From Desulfobulbus elongatus DSM 2908 (GTDB taxonomy: Bacteria > Desulfobacterota > Desulfobulbia > Desulfobulbales > Desulfobulbaceae), in NCBI RefSeq assembly GCF_000621145.1, contig NZ_JHZB01000018.1, positions 1 through 64,000 on the forward strand: 64,000 nucleotides of DNA. The letters are read 5' to 3'. The notes below the pieces were generated by a model. The model saw nothing but the letters and a program-made list of their open reading frames with translations. It was not told the origin of the DNA and did no database searches. A program made the position numbers and the translations under genes. Positions 48,562-60,591 of this stretch are shown here, in pieces (within the stretch, counting starts at the first letter, position 1; every line of letters begins with the position of its first letter).

Positions 48562-50073
48562 ATGTCCATGCCCCTGCTCAGCATCCTGATCTTCTTCCCC
48601 ATCCTTGGCGGGCTGTCCCTGCTGTGCGTCCCCCGGCAGCAGACCGCCACCATCCGGCTGATGGCCTTTTTCGTCAGCCTGGTCGAACTGTTGCTGACCC
48701 TGCCGCTGGTCCTGCTGTTCGACAAATCCACCCACGTGATGCAGTTCGTCGAGCAGCATCCTTGGATTCCCGCCCTGCACATCAACTACAGCCTCGGCAT
48801 CGACGGCATCAGCATCCTTTTTCTGTTGCTCACCGCCCTGATCATCGTCCTGTCGGTGCTGGTGTCCTGGGAGTCGATCGGCGACAAGGTGCCGGAATTC
48901 TTCATTGCCATGCTGCTCCTCGAAGGGGCCATGATGGGCGTGTTCTGCGCCACGGATTTTATCCTGTTCTACATCTTCTGGGAGGCCATGCTCATCCCGA
49001 TGTTCCTGATCATCGGCATCTGGGGCGGCCCCAACCGGATCTACGCCACCGTCAAGTTCTTTCTCTACACCCTGGTGGGCAGCCTGCTGATGCTGGTCGG
49101 GATCATTCTTCTCTATCAGCACGGCGGCCGCACCTTCGACATCCTCAAGCTGGCCGGGCAGGCCTATCCGCTCAAGCTGCAACTGATTCTCTTCTGGGCC
49201 TTTTTCGCCGCCTTCGCGGTCAAGGTGCCGATGTGGCCGGTGCACACCTGGCTGCCCGGCGCCCACACCGAGGCCCCGGCCGCCGGTTCGGTCATCCTGG
49301 CCGGCGTGCTGATCAAGATGGGCGCCTACGGGTTCCTGCGCTTCTCCCTGCCCATCCTGCCGGACGCCACCCAGCAGATGATGCTGCCCATGCTGGCCCT
49401 GTCGGTGATCGCCATCGTCTACGGCGCCGTTATCTGTCTGGCCCAGACCGATTTGAAACGGTTGATCGCCTACAGCTCGGTCAGCCACATGGGTTTCGTC
49501 ACCCTGGGCCTGTTCGCCCTGAACCAGCGCGGCCTGGAAGGGTCCATCCTGCAGATGATCAATCACGGCCTGGTCACCGGCGCCCTGTTCCTCGCCGTGG
49601 GCATGATCTACGAGCGCACCCACACCCGTGAAATCGCGGCCTACGGCGGCCTGGCCTCGACCATGCCGGTCTTTGCCGGCTTCTTCCTGCTCTTCACCTT
49701 GGCGGCGGTGGGCCTGCCCGGCACCAACGGCTTCATCGGCGAATTTCTCATTCTGCTCGGCGGCTTCGAGAGCCAGCCCTGGGCCGCGGTGATCGCCGCC
49801 TCCGGCCTGATCCTCGGGGCCTGGTACATGCTCTGGCTGTACCAGCGCATCTTTTTCAACGAGGTACGGGACGGCATGCGGGGGCTGATCCAGCTCAACC
49901 TGCGGGAGATCCTCACCCTGGCGCCCATGGCGGTGCTGATCCTGTGGATCGGCCTCTATCCCAACGCCCTGCTCAGCTTCCTGCATGTCTCGGTGGGGCA
50001 TCTGCTCGATCAGGTCCATGGCGTGGGTCTGGCCGGACCGGTGTTGCCGCCCCTCACTTCATATCTCCCGTAA
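48562..50073 (+). CDS. nuoM: NADH-quinone oxidoreductase subunit M
   Basis: The 503-residue antiporter-like subunit has 14 or so helices, with FWEAMLIPMFLIIGIWGG, the HTEAPAAGSVILAGVLIKMG motif and YSSVSHMGFVTLG. It pumps protons in the membrane arm. Confidence 0.95.
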   Translation: MSMPLLSILIFFPILGGLSLLCVPRQQTATIRLMAFFVSLVELLLTLPLVLLFDKSTHVMQFVEQHPWIPALHINYSLGIDGISILFLLLTALIIVLSVLVSWESIGDKVPEFFIAMLLLEGAMMGVFCATDFILFYIFWEAMLIPMFLIIGIWGGPNRIYATVKFFLYTLVGSLLMLVGIILLYQHGGRTFDILKLAGQAYPLKLQLILFWAFFAAFAVKVPMWPVHTWLPGAHTEAPAAGSVILAGVLIKMGAYGFLRFSLPILPDATQQMMLPMLALSVIAIVYGAVICLAQTDLKRLIAYSSVSHMGFVTLGLFALNQRGLEGSILQMINHGLVTGALFLAVGMIYERTHTREIAAYGGLASTMPVFAGFFLLFTLAAVGLPGTNGFIGEFLILLGGFESQPWAAVIAASGLILGAWYMLWLYQRIFFNEVRDGMRGLIQLNLREILTLAPMAVLILWIGLYPNALLSFLHVSVGHLLDQVHGVGLAGPVLPPLTSYLP

Positions 50074-50112
50074 CCGGCGACGATCTCACGTGCATCTGAA
50101 CGAGGACCAACC

Positions 50113-51558
50113 ATGATACACACTGCGGCTGTCAGCTGGACCGCCCTGGAACCCATCCTGCCCGAACTGCTGCTCATCGGCATCGGCGTGCTGCTGATCG
50201 GCTGCGACCTGTTTCTGCCCCGCCAGCGGCAGCTGCTGCCCTGGCTGACCGTGCTCGGCTGCCTGACCGCCCTGGCCATGATCCTGGCGGCACAGCCCGT
50301 CACGGCCTTCGGCGGCATGTTCCTGGCCGACGGTTATGCCAAGGTCTTCAAGGTCATCTGCCTGGGCGCGGTCATTTTGACCACCTTGATGGCCGGACAG
50401 TTCCGGCGGCTCATCGGTCCGCGCCAGGGCGAATACGACAGCCTGCTCCTCTTTTCCCTGGTGGGCATGTTGCTCATGGCCTCGGCCGGCGACCTGATGG
50501 TGCTCTACCTGGGCCTGGAACTGATGGCCCTGCCGGTCTACGCCCTGGTGGGCCTGCACAAGCGGGAGCAGCGGACCAGCGAGGCGGCGATCAAGTACTT
50601 CCTCATGGGTGCCTTTGCCTCAGCCCTGCTGTTGTTCGGCATGTCGCTCCTCTACGGACTCACCGGCACCACCGACATCGGTCGGATCGCCGAGTTGATC
50701 GCCTCTCGGAACCTGGCCGCCAACCCGGCCCTGCTGGCCGCGCTCGGCCTGCTTCTGGCCGGCCTGTGCTTCAAGGTGGCGGTGGCGCCCTTTCATCTCT
50801 GGACCCCGGATGTGTACGAAGGGGCGCCGACCCTGGTGACCGCCTTCATGTCGGTTGGTCCCAAGGCGGCCGGCTTCGCCATCTTCGGCCGGATGCTGCT
50901 GGAGGGCCTGCCGCAGTTGCAGGGCCACTGGGGTCCGATCCTGGCGGTGCTGGCCCTGCTGACCATGGCCGTGGGCAACATCACCGCCCTCTGCCAGCAC
51001 AGCCTCAAGCGGATGCTGGCCTATTCCTCCATCGCCCATGCCGGCTACGCCGTGCTCGGCCTTCTGCCCGGCACCGCCGAAGGCATGGCCGCCACCATGA
51101 CCTATCTGGTGGTCTATCTGTTCATGAACCTCGGCGCCTTCGCCGTGCTCATGCTGCTGGCCGCGCCGGGGCAGTCCCGCGAGTCGATCGACGACTGCAA
51201 GGGGCTCGCGACCCGCCACCCGGTGGTTGCCGCCCTGATGCTGGTCTTTCTCTTCTCCCTCACCGGTATTCCCCCCACCGGCGGCTTCATAGGCAAGTTC
51301 TACCTGCTCAAGGCCGCCTTCACCGCCGGCTACACCCTCACCGTGGTCGGCGCGGTCCTGTTCAGCGCCATCTCGGCTTATTTCTACCTGCGGGTGGTCC
51401 GCCTGATGTACATGAGCGAGGCCGAGGCCCCCGTCAGTCTGACCTTCTCGCCGGGCATGACCGCCGCCTTAGGCCTGTGCCTGGCGGGCGCCCTCGGCCT
51501 GGGGCTGTTCCCCGGTTCCCTGCTCGGCTGGATCGTCGCCGCCCTGACCGGGAGCTGA
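50113..51558 (+). CDS. nuoN: NADH-quinone oxidoreductase subunit N
   Basis: The 481-residue subunit has YLGLELMALPVYALVG, FHLWTPDVYEGAPT and YSSIAHAGYAVLGLLPG, the usual NuoN pattern. It is the last gene of the operon; the next gene, ppk, starts about 200 bases on and has its own strong ribosome site. Confidence 0.95.
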   Translation: MIHTAAVSWTALEPILPELLLIGIGVLLIGCDLFLPRQRQLLPWLTVLGCLTALAMILAAQPVTAFGGMFLADGYAKVFKVICLGAVILTTLMAGQFRRLIGPRQGEYDSLLLFSLVGMLLMASAGDLMVLYLGLELMALPVYALVGLHKREQRTSEAAIKYFLMGAFASALLLFGMSLLYGLTGTTDIGRIAELIASRNLAANPALLAALGLLLAGLCFKVAVAPFHLWTPDVYEGAPTLVTAFMSVGPKAAGFAIFGRMLLEGLPQLQGHWGPILAVLALLTMAVGNITALCQHSLKRMLAYSSIAHAGYAVLGLLPGTAEGMAATMTYLVVYLFMNLGAFAVLMLLAAPGQSRESIDDCKGLATRHPVVAALMLVFLFSLTGIPPTGGFIGKFYLLKAAFTAGYTLTVVGAVLFSAISAYFYLRVVRLMYMSEAEAPVSLTFSPGMTAALGLCLAGALGLGLFPGSLLGWIVAALTGS

Positions 51559-51761
51559 CTCTTTCCGGGACCGCCTCTCGTCTTCCCTGGCGGCACCAGC
51601 CACGCCGTGCCCCTCTGTAGGGCGCCGGTGCGGATCTGCTCCCGGCAGATTACCCGCGCCCCGGTCACGGCGGGCGGAAAAATTGCTACCCTCCTGTCCC
51701 TGGACTGCGGTATGATTGATTTTTACAGAAATACCGCAAAGCTCTCGATGGGGAGGAGGCA

Positions 51762-53975
<2,214 letters not shown>

Positions 53976-53994
53976 GAATTCCCTTCTTACGGCT

Positions 53995-54022
53995 GTTCCG
54001 GCCAAGATTACCGGGCCGGAAC
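53995..54022. terminator. Hairpin between convergent genes
   Basis: GTTCCGGCC (53995-54003) pairs exactly with GGCCGGAAC (54014-54022) around a ten-base loop. The stop of the opposite gene lies in the loop. There is no T-run on either side, so termination is only suggested. Confidence 0.4.
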
Positions 54023-54889
54023 CGAAGGGGGCAGGGCGGTGAGAAAAACCTCGCGGTAGACGGCACGGTACCGCTCCAGAGTGGCGCCATCAAGCCAGCG
54101 TTCGTAGGCGGCCCGGTAGCGCGCCGTCGGCCGTTGTTGGACCAGGATGGCGTTGATCCTGTCGATGACCGCCTCGCCCCAGGCGTTTTTCGAGCAGCCC
54201 ACGGTGCAGAGCCAGCCCGCGTAACTGTGCCGGTTCTCCTCGAGGGGCAGGGTCATGAGCTGATCCCGCAGGCCCATTCTTTCCGCATGATACATGGCCT
54301 CGTCCGGCAGGCCGATCAGGCCGTCGACCCGGTTGCGCATGAGCATCCTGAAATAGTTGCCGGCAAGTTCCTGACCGCCGTAATACAGCAATTGCTCCCC
54401 GCCCCGGTGCCGTTTGAGCACGGCATCGATTTCCGCGCCATAGGAGCGGTCCTTGCTCAGGCCGATGACGACCTGCCGGGTGAGGAGATCATCGAGCCTG
54501 ACGCTCGCCGTTGCCCCGAAATCGGCGTGCCTGTCCTTCCTGATGATGAGCACCGCGGGCATGGTCAACAGGCTGGGAATGGAAAAATACATGAAGGCTT
54601 CCCGTTCCGGCGTCCGGTACAACCCCACGCTGCACACCTTTTCCCCATCCCTGAATTTCTGAAAATGGCGGACCACGTTGGTGACCATGGTGTAGTGGTC
54701 GTACTCGGGCAGGTTCTCCCGGAGGATGGCGGTGACCACGTCGCCGTACCCCTGCCCCTTTGCCGACCCTTCCTGGATGAGGTAGGGCGGCATGCTCACC
54801 TCCATCCAGGTGATGGCATCCCTGGCGAACAGGGGGTGGGGGCACAGCACGAGCGCCAGCAGCCACAGCGCCGGGAGGGCGAGCCGCAC
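54008..54889 (-). CDS. Periplasmic solute-binding family 3-like protein
   Basis: The 293-residue protein has a signal peptide (LALPALWLLALVLCPHPLFA) and a mature part beginning ITWMEVSMPPYLIQEG, followed by GYGDVVTAILRENL. This matches a TIGR02285-like branch of family 3 solute-binding proteins, which are often orphan receptors. A GTG start was chosen because it gives a compact signal peptide; no strong ribosome site is present. No transporter genes lie nearby. Confidence 0.7.
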   Translation of the reverse strand: MRLALPALWLLALVLCPHPLFARDAITWMEVSMPPYLIQEGSAKGQGYGDVVTAILRENLPEYDHYTMVTNVVRHFQKFRDGEKVCSVGLYRTPEREAFMYFSIPSLLTMPAVLIIRKDRHADFGATASVRLDDLLTRQVVIGLSKDRSYGAEIDAVLKRHRGGEQLLYYGGQELAGNYFRMLMRNRVDGLIGLPDEAMYHAERMGLRDQLMTLPLEENRHSYAGWLCTVGCSKNAWGEAVIDRINAILVQQRPTARYRAAYERWLDGATLERYRAVYREVFLTALPPSVPAR

Positions 54890-54944
54890 CCGCGATGGCG
54901 GCGGGGTCTGTCCCGCGCGGGTGAATGGCGCACCGCGCCGCCGG

Positions 54945-55439
54945 TTATCTGCGACCCCGATGGTCGTCCCGGTGGTCACGGCGATGGTCGCTCTTGGGGC
55001 GTTCATCACGGATGTAGACCTTTTTCGGCGGTCTGTGCTCATACTTGCGGTATTCGTAGTAGGTCGGTCTGCGGGGCGGAGGAGGAGGCACCACGACGCG
55101 ATGGTGTTCCCGGTAGCGGGGGGCATACACATCGCGGTACCAGGCGTCGTCGACAAAGTAGACCGGCCGGCCGCAGGCGTTGTACGCATTGCAGTGTTTG
55201 TACCAGTGCTTGACGTGGGCGGGCGGCACCCGCAGATAGATCGGCGGGTACCAGGTCGTGACGCGCCGGACGATTATCGGTTCGGCGTAGACCAGCCGCG
55301 GTTGCGGAAAGTTGCCGATGTCGATCCGGCCGTAAAATCCGGGTTCGCCGACGCTGATCGAGACGCCGGCGGCGGCTTCGCCCAGCAGCATGGTCAACAG
55401 GATCGTGATGACGCCGGTTGCGGTGGCAAGGTATTTCAT
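54945..55439 (-). CDS. Secreted basic/aromatic-rich protein
   Basis: The 164-residue protein has a signal peptide (ATGVITILLTMLLGEAAAG) and a PGFYGRIDIGNFPQPRLVYAEP segment like that of YXWGXW or DUF-type periplasmic proteins. A polyproline run follows (VVVPPPPPRRP), and the tail is rich in Arg, His and Asp. GAGG lies five bases before the ATG. Its function is unknown; the His/Asp-rich tail could bind metal. Confidence 0.7.
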   Translation of the reverse strand: MKYLATATGVITILLTMLLGEAAAGVSISVGEPGFYGRIDIGNFPQPRLVYAEPIIVRRVTTWYPPIYLRVPPAHVKHWYKHCNAYNACGRPVYFVDDAWYRDVYAPRYREHHRVVVPPPPPRRPTYYEYRKYEHRPPKKVYIRDERPKSDHRRDHRDDHRGRR

Positions 55440-55753
55440 CGTTTCCTCATGAAGTGCAAAGATTGGTTGGGAGCGGCACACGATCGAACGGCAGGATGGT
55501 CCCGGACCATGGAGGGCGGGTCCATCGGCGGTTCGAGTGCCTTGACGATACTGCAAAATTCCAGCCAGTCCTTTTCGGATTCGCGTGTCGAGGCGCCATG
55601 ACCGCCGCCTCGCGTACGCGGATGATGTTCATGCCGCGTACTATAGAGCATCTCCCCCCGTCCGCATAGAAAAAAGGGGGGTGGCCGTCGGCCGTCGGGG
55701 AGCACACCCCTGCCGGAAGAATCCGGCCTGATGGCCGTGCCGCGCCTTCCTGC

Positions 55754-55782
55754 TTGGCCGCGCGGCCGCTCTGTGGTATAGA
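55754..55782 (+). promoter_or_regulatory. Possible promoter for the 110-residue protein gene
   Basis: TTGGCC and TATAGA are 17 bases apart, four of six matches each. The gene starts about 60 bases downstream. The rest of 55440-55843 shows no gene. Confidence 0.35.
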
Positions 55783-55843
55783 GCTGTTTCCGGAAGAACA
55801 GCACGAAACCATGCGGGATGCACGCGCGCAAAGGAGCGGACAA

Positions 55844-56176
55844 GTGGCGATTACACGTATTATTGTGGCCGACTGCATCATGGCCGGCAATTTGTTTCAG
55901 GAAGAGGGGTTCGACGTTGAACGGAGCGCCGACAATCTCGCCGACACGCGGGGGCAGATCATCGTCGATTATCTCGAGGCGCAGTATCCGGGGGTCGAGG
56001 TCTGCGCCGACATCGCCATCCAGCGGGAAGCCGGCCCCGGCCGCCCGGTGGAGGTGATCGTCTATGTCGGCGACGAGGAGATCGACCAGGTTGCCGGTGT
56101 CGCCATTCGGGAACAGCTGACCCTGCGGCTCGCGGAGGGCACTGCGGATCTGGCCTGGGCCGTTCGGGCCGCCTGA
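55844..56176 (+). CDS. Uncharacterised 110-residue protein
   Basis: The product begins MAITRIIVADCIMAGNLFQEEGFDVERSA-like, if read from a GTG codon with AAGGAG seven bases upstream; that site is far better than those of earlier ATG codons. It has alternating helices and strands (VIVYVGDEEIDQVAGVAI) and no membrane segment. I do not recognise a family. Confidence 0.6.
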   Translation: MAITRIIVADCIMAGNLFQEEGFDVERSADNLADTRGQIIVDYLEAQYPGVEVCADIAIQREAGPGRPVEVIVYVGDEEIDQVAGVAIREQLTLRLAEGTADLAWAVRAA

Positions 56177-56272
56177 GTCGTTTCCGGCTGCGGCCCGGGC
56201 GCGTAGACTCACGGTTTCCCGCCTGTCCATGGGCTCGAACGCATCCCTCCGGCGTTCCGCCAGTGTCGCCGT

Positions 56273-57379
56273 TCAGAAACCGAAACCGATCTTGGTGGTG
56301 ATGCCGTAGCCGTCCGTATCGCCGTTGTCGGCCATGTCGTCTTCCCTGTCCAGGTAATATTCGAGGCTGAACACGGTGGAATCGGAGAGGGCCACGGAGG
56401 CCCTGGTCCGGTAGCGCTCCTCGGGCAGATAGGCGTGCAGGGCCTCCGAGGACCGCTGGTACCCCACGGCCAGGGTCGTTTCCCGGCGCAGGAGTTCCGT
56501 GGAATAGGCGAGTTCGCTGCTCCAGGCCACGGGATCGCTCTCTTCGCCCGCCAGGGCAAGCTCGGTCGAGGTGCGGTTGTCCAGGGCATGGATGTAGCCG
56601 CCGGTCAGGGTCAGCGCCTTGTAGCTCGCCCCCAGGTTCAGGTTCACGCCGGGCAGTCTGTTGGTGGCCGAGCCGTCGCTCCCCGGTTCGTTCAGGGAGG
56701 GCTCCATACCCGTGGCGTCGCCGAGATCCTGAATCCACGTCACCCCGGCATTGACCGAGGTCTTTTTGTCCATGGCGTAGCGATAGGCCAGGGGAACCCG
56801 GCTGGAATTGCCGCCGCCGGCGCTGAGGTCGCCGCCGGTCGGACCGTGCGACCCGTTGCGTGAGGCCAGGATTGGGTCTGCCCCGAAGCCGGCGTCCATG
56901 CCGATGGAGATCGGGGGCTCAAGTCCGGGAAGAGATCTGAACGGATCGCCGAAAAACGGGGTGGATGGCCCGCCTTTGGCACCGACGGACCGCCCGGCGG
57001 TGTCGTTGCCGGAAGGTGAGAAGGCCGCCGGCAGACGCTTGCCGACGGGCAGGGACCGCTCAAGCCGGCCAAAGGCCCAGTGCGTGTCCGGGGTGGCGAG
57101 AACGCGGTCGATGATGTCCGGATTAAACGCGCCCAGGCCGAGATCGGTGAAGGAGTTGAATACGTATTCGTTGGCGGCGATCATCCCGGCCAGGTAGACG
57201 AACGGACTCGTCCGGCCCTTTTTTGCGCGGGTGAGCGGGCGCTTCGGGACGGCGAGCCTGGCCCCGGTCGCCGGGCTGGCCAACTGCGGGTGATGCTCTC
57301 CGTTTGCCCCGTTTTCGGCCGTGGCCGGAGCGGCAACGAGGAGCAGAGCCAGAACGGCGGCAAGGAGGTGTCGAGGCAT
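56273..57379 (-). CDS. LbtU-family outer-membrane porin-like protein
   Basis: The 368-residue protein has a signal peptide (LLAAVLALLLVAAPATA) and a barrel-like mature part. GGYIHALDN, VAWSSELAYSTELL and YYLDREDDMADNG are typical of the LbtU type, and it ends in GFGF with a terminal aromatic residue. Legionella LbtU imports the siderophore legiobactin without TonB. Here the ligand is unknown. The ribosome site is weak. Confidence 0.75.
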   Translation of the reverse strand: MPRHLLAAVLALLLVAAPATAENGANGEHHPQLASPATGARLAVPKRPLTRAKKGRTSPFVYLAGMIAANEYVFNSFTDLGLGAFNPDIIDRVLATPDTHWAFGRLERSLPVGKRLPAAFSPSGNDTAGRSVGAKGGPSTPFFGDPFRSLPGLEPPISIGMDAGFGADPILASRNGSHGPTGGDLSAGGGNSSRVPLAYRYAMDKKTSVNAGVTWIQDLGDATGMEPSLNEPGSDGSATNRLPGVNLNLGASYKALTLTGGYIHALDNRTSTELALAGEESDPVAWSSELAYSTELLRRETTLAVGYQRSSEALHAYLPEERYRTRASVALSDSTVFSLEYYLDREDDMADNGDTDGYGITTKIGFGF

Positions 57380-57701
57380 CCCGTTTTTTGTCGAATGGCT
57401 GTGGCGCCTTGGGGATTGGCGGCGCCGGGTGCGCAGGGTGATCCTGTCCACCACAGTAAAAACATTCCGGCAGGAATGCAAGCGGTCTCGACGCGGCGAC
57501 CGTGGCAGGCGCCCCGCAAGCAACCGGGGCGGTGGGGACGTCCGGGGACGACGACGGGAGCCGCGGCCCATCTTTTCCTGCGCGGAAGAACGACATTTTG
57601 ACAAAGACGGCAACTTGGGGTAAGGAGCGGTGATCGATACCGCAGGAAAACATGACCCGATTGTGGCTTCAGTCCCCGACCCCCGTTCGTTCGTGCCCGC
57701 C

Positions 57702-58721
57702 ATGCGCTCCGGTTCCCAGCATCCCGTGCCCGTTCGGCCATGTCGCCTGTGCCGGGCGCGCGCCGGCAGGTGGCGGCAACGCCGCACCGGCGTGGCGGGC
57801 TTGGCGCTCGTGCTCCTGATTGCCACCTGTCGGGCGGAACAGTCAACCCCCATCCATCCGTCTGCGATGCTTACCCACATGGACCGACCAGAAATCACCC
57901 AACTGCTCTTTCACCCTCTCAAGGTGGCCAGGAACACGCCGCCCGCAGGCGCCATCGACATCGACGTTCCGGTCGCCGCCGACGTGACCATCGCCTGCCG
58001 GCTGTACAGCCATGCCCCGACCTCGCCCACCCTGATTTTTTTCCACGGCAACGGCGAGATCATTCCCGATTACGACGAGGTCGGCCCGATGTACGTCCGG
58101 GAAAACCTCAATTTCCTGGTGACCGAATACCGCGGCTACGGCTGGAGCACTGGCACGCCCCTGACCAGCACCCTGTTGCCGGACGGCAACACCGTGTTCC
58201 TCGCCCTGAAGGATTGGCTGGCCGGCCACGGCTACACCGGCGCCCTGTTCGTCATGGGGCGGTCCCTGGGCAGCGCCTGTGCCATCGATGTGGCCTCCAC
58301 CCACGAGGAGGCCATCGGCGGCCTGATCATCGAGTCCGGATTCGCCAGGACTTTGCCGCTGGCCAAGGTGCTCGGCATCGACCTCGCCGGCATGGGCATC
58401 GGCGAGGAGCAGACCTTTAACAACGGCGGCAAGATCGCCCGGATCGCCAAGCCGACCTTCATCCTCCACGGCCAGTACGACCAACTGATCCCGCTGTGGC
58501 AGGCCGAAACCCTCCAGGCCGAGAGCGGGGCCAAAAATAAGGAACTGCAGATCGTGCCCCGAGCCGATCACAATTCGCTCATTGCCGAGGCCGGACCGCT
58601 CTATTTTCAGGCCATCAGGAAATTCGTCGAGAAGGCGGCGGGCATCGCCCCGGACTGGCGGCAGCGGCGGCGGCAGTTCAAGGAACAGCAGGCCCGACAG
58701 AGCGCGGGGGAAACCCCATGA
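57702..58721 (+). CDS. Alpha/beta hydrolase, likely exported
   Basis: The 339-residue protein has an oxyanion HGNG, a nucleophile elbow GRSLGS, an aspartate in HGQYDQLIP and a histidine in RADHNSL. A hydrophobic run with LIATC before the fold looks like a lipoprotein or signal segment. The start is uncertain; a GTG at 57630 and ATG codons at 57867 and 57879 are alternatives, and none has a good ribosome site. Its stop overlaps the dCMP deaminase start (ATGA). Confidence 0.7.
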   Translation: MRSGSQHPVPVRPCRLCRARAGRWRQRRTGVAGLALVLLIATCRAEQSTPIHPSAMLTHMDRPEITQLLFHPLKVARNTPPAGAIDIDVPVAADVTIACRLYSHAPTSPTLIFFHGNGEIIPDYDEVGPMYVRENLNFLVTEYRGYGWSTGTPLTSTLLPDGNTVFLALKDWLAGHGYTGALFVMGRSLGSACAIDVASTHEEAIGGLIIESGFARTLPLAKVLGIDLAGMGIGEEQTFNNGGKIARIAKPTFILHGQYDQLIPLWQAETLQAESGAKNKELQIVPRADHNSLIAEAGPLYFQAIRKFVEKAAGIAPDWRQRRRQFKEQQARQSAGETP

Positions 58722-59212
58722 CCACCAAGCGCACCGATTACCTCTCCTGGGACGAATACTTCATGGCCGTGGCCATCCTCTCCGGCCACCGCTCCAAAGA
58801 CCCCAACACCCAGGTGGGCGCCTGCGTGGCCAACAGCCAGAACAAGATCGTCGGCGTCGGCTACAACGGCTTTCCCTGGCGCTGTTCGGACGACGAGCTG
58901 CCCTGGGCGCGGGAGGGCGACTATCTCGACACCAAGTATCCCTATGTCTGCCATGCCGAACTGAACGCGGTCCTGAACTCGATCACCTACGATTTGCGCG
59001 ACTGCCGCCTCTACGTGGCCCTGTTTCCCTGCAACGAATGCACCAAGGTCATCATCCAGGCCGGCATCAACGAGATCATTTACCTTTCCGACAAGTACAA
59101 GGACACCGACGCGGTCAGGGCGGCGAAGATCATGCTGGAGAAATCGAGCACCGCCTACCGCCAGTTCTTTCCCTCCCGCGATTCCGTGCTCCTCAACTTC
59201 CGGGTCGATTGA
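58718..59212 (+). CDS. dCMP deaminase family protein
   Basis: The 164-residue protein has the zinc-binding motifs HAE (in YVCHAELNAVLN) and PCNEC, and the N-terminal SWDEYFMAVAILSGHRSKDPNTQVGAC typical of deoxycytidylate deaminases. It would turn dCMP into dUMP for dTMP synthesis. It is translationally coupled to the hydrolase gene upstream. Confidence 0.9.
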   Translation: MTTKRTDYLSWDEYFMAVAILSGHRSKDPNTQVGACVANSQNKIVGVGYNGFPWRCSDDELPWAREGDYLDTKYPYVCHAELNAVLNSITYDLRDCRLYVALFPCNECTKVIIQAGINEIIYLSDKYKDTDAVRAAKIMLEKSSTAYRQFFPSRDSVLLNFRVD

Positions 59213-59334
59213 GGGATTTAAACCGCAGACCCATTACCCATCAGCCGCCTCGCAGCCGGGCCGGCCGGAACGGCCCTGCCTTCCGGACAGGCTCGCGACC
59301 GCGGCGGCGCCACCACGAACCAAAAAGGAGTTGA

Positions 59335-60576
59335 ATGCTTTTTCAAGCCCTGACCCTGCCCGAACCCCTCAGCCAGGGGATTGACGAGGCGGGTTTCACC
59401 GAATGCACCCCGATCCAGGCCCTGACCCTGCCCCTCACCCTCGGGGGCAAAGACGTGGCCGGCCAGGGCCAGACCGGCACCGGCAAGACGGCCGCCTTCC
59501 TGATCACCCTGTTCGACCGGCTTCTGCGGCAGGCGGGCGGCGGCGGCCAGCCACGCGCCCTCATCCTGGCCCCGACCAGGGAACTGGTGGTGCAGATCGA
59601 ACACGATGCCCGCCTGCTCGGCGCCCACTGCGGCTTTTCCATCCTGGCCGTGTACGGCGGCGTCGATTACCAGAAGCAGCGCGAGACCCTGCGCGCCGGG
59701 GTCGACATCGTCATCGGCACGCCGGGCCGGCTGATCGATTATCTCAAGCAGAAGGTGTGCAGCCTCAAGGCCGTCGACATGCTGGTGATCGACGAGGCCG
59801 ACCGCATGTTCGACCTGGGCTTCATCGGCGACCTGCGCTACATCCTCCGAAGCCTGCCGCCCTATGACCGCCGCCAGAACCTGATGTTCTCCGCCACCCT
59901 CAACCACCGGGTGATGGAGCTGGCCTACGAGTTCATGAACATGCCGGAAGAGGTGCGGGTGGATGCCGACCAGCTCACCGCCGCCAATATCGAGGAGGTG
60001 CTCTACCACGTGGCCAGCAAGGAAAAATTTTCCCTGCTGCTGGGCCTGTTGCGGCGCGAGGCCATGGAGCGGGTGATGATCTTCGTCAACACCAAGCGCG
60101 AGGGCGAACGGCTGCAGGCGCTGATGACGGCCAACGACTGCAAGAGCCGCATGATTTCAGGCGATGTCGCCCAGGAAAAGCGGCTGAAGATCATGCGGGA
60201 CTTCAAGGCGGGGAAGCTGCCGGTGCTGATCGCCACCGACGTGGCGTCCAGGGGGCTGCATATCGAGGGGGTCTCCCATGTGATCAACTACGATCTGCCG
60301 GAAGACAGCGAGGATTACGTGCACCGCATCGGCCGCACCGCCAGGGCCGGGGCCACGGGTAAGGCCATCTCCCTGGCCGACGAACGGGGAGCCTTGTCGC
60401 TGGAGGCCATCGAGGCCTATATCGGCCACCCCATCCCCACCGAATGGGCCGAGGACGATTTGTTCGTCACGGATTTCAAGCGGGCGGCCAGACCGGTACG
60501 GAGCGGCAAGGGACCCAACGCGAACCGCATTCCCGAGGGCGGTGCCAAAAAACGCCCGCGCCGACGGAGAAGTTGA
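59335..60576 (+). CDS. DEAD-box RNA helicase (RhlB-like)
   Basis: The 413-residue helicase has the Q motif, Walker A GQGQTGTGKT, a DEAD box (about residues 153-156), SAT, and HRIGRTARAG in the second RecA domain. A basic tail (KKRPRRRRS) follows, which can bind RNA. It is close to E. coli RhlB in length and motifs. AAGGAG precedes the ATG. Confidence 0.94.
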   Translation: MLFQALTLPEPLSQGIDEAGFTECTPIQALTLPLTLGGKDVAGQGQTGTGKTAAFLITLFDRLLRQAGGGGQPRALILAPTRELVVQIEHDARLLGAHCGFSILAVYGGVDYQKQRETLRAGVDIVIGTPGRLIDYLKQKVCSLKAVDMLVIDEADRMFDLGFIGDLRYILRSLPPYDRRQNLMFSATLNHRVMELAYEFMNMPEEVRVDADQLTAANIEEVLYHVASKEKFSLLLGLLRREAMERVMIFVNTKREGERLQALMTANDCKSRMISGDVAQEKRLKIMRDFKAGKLPVLIATDVASRGLHIEGVSHVINYDLPEDSEDYVHRIGRTARAGATGKAISLADERGALSLEAIEAYIGHPIPTEWAEDDLFVTDFKRAARPVRSGKGPNANRIPEGGAKKRPRRRRS

Positions 60577-60591
60577 AGGCCGTTCAGGCTG

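Noticed and set aside
48202-50019. A 605-codon minus-strand frame opposite nuoM
   Set aside because: It mirrors nuoM and is rich in Gln, Asp and Gly repeats typical of antisense frames in GC-rich genes.
54008-55189. Starting the solute-binding protein at the far upstream ATG
   Set aside because: That frame would overlap the secreted-protein gene by about 245 bases and put a long non-signal sequence before the clear signal peptide.
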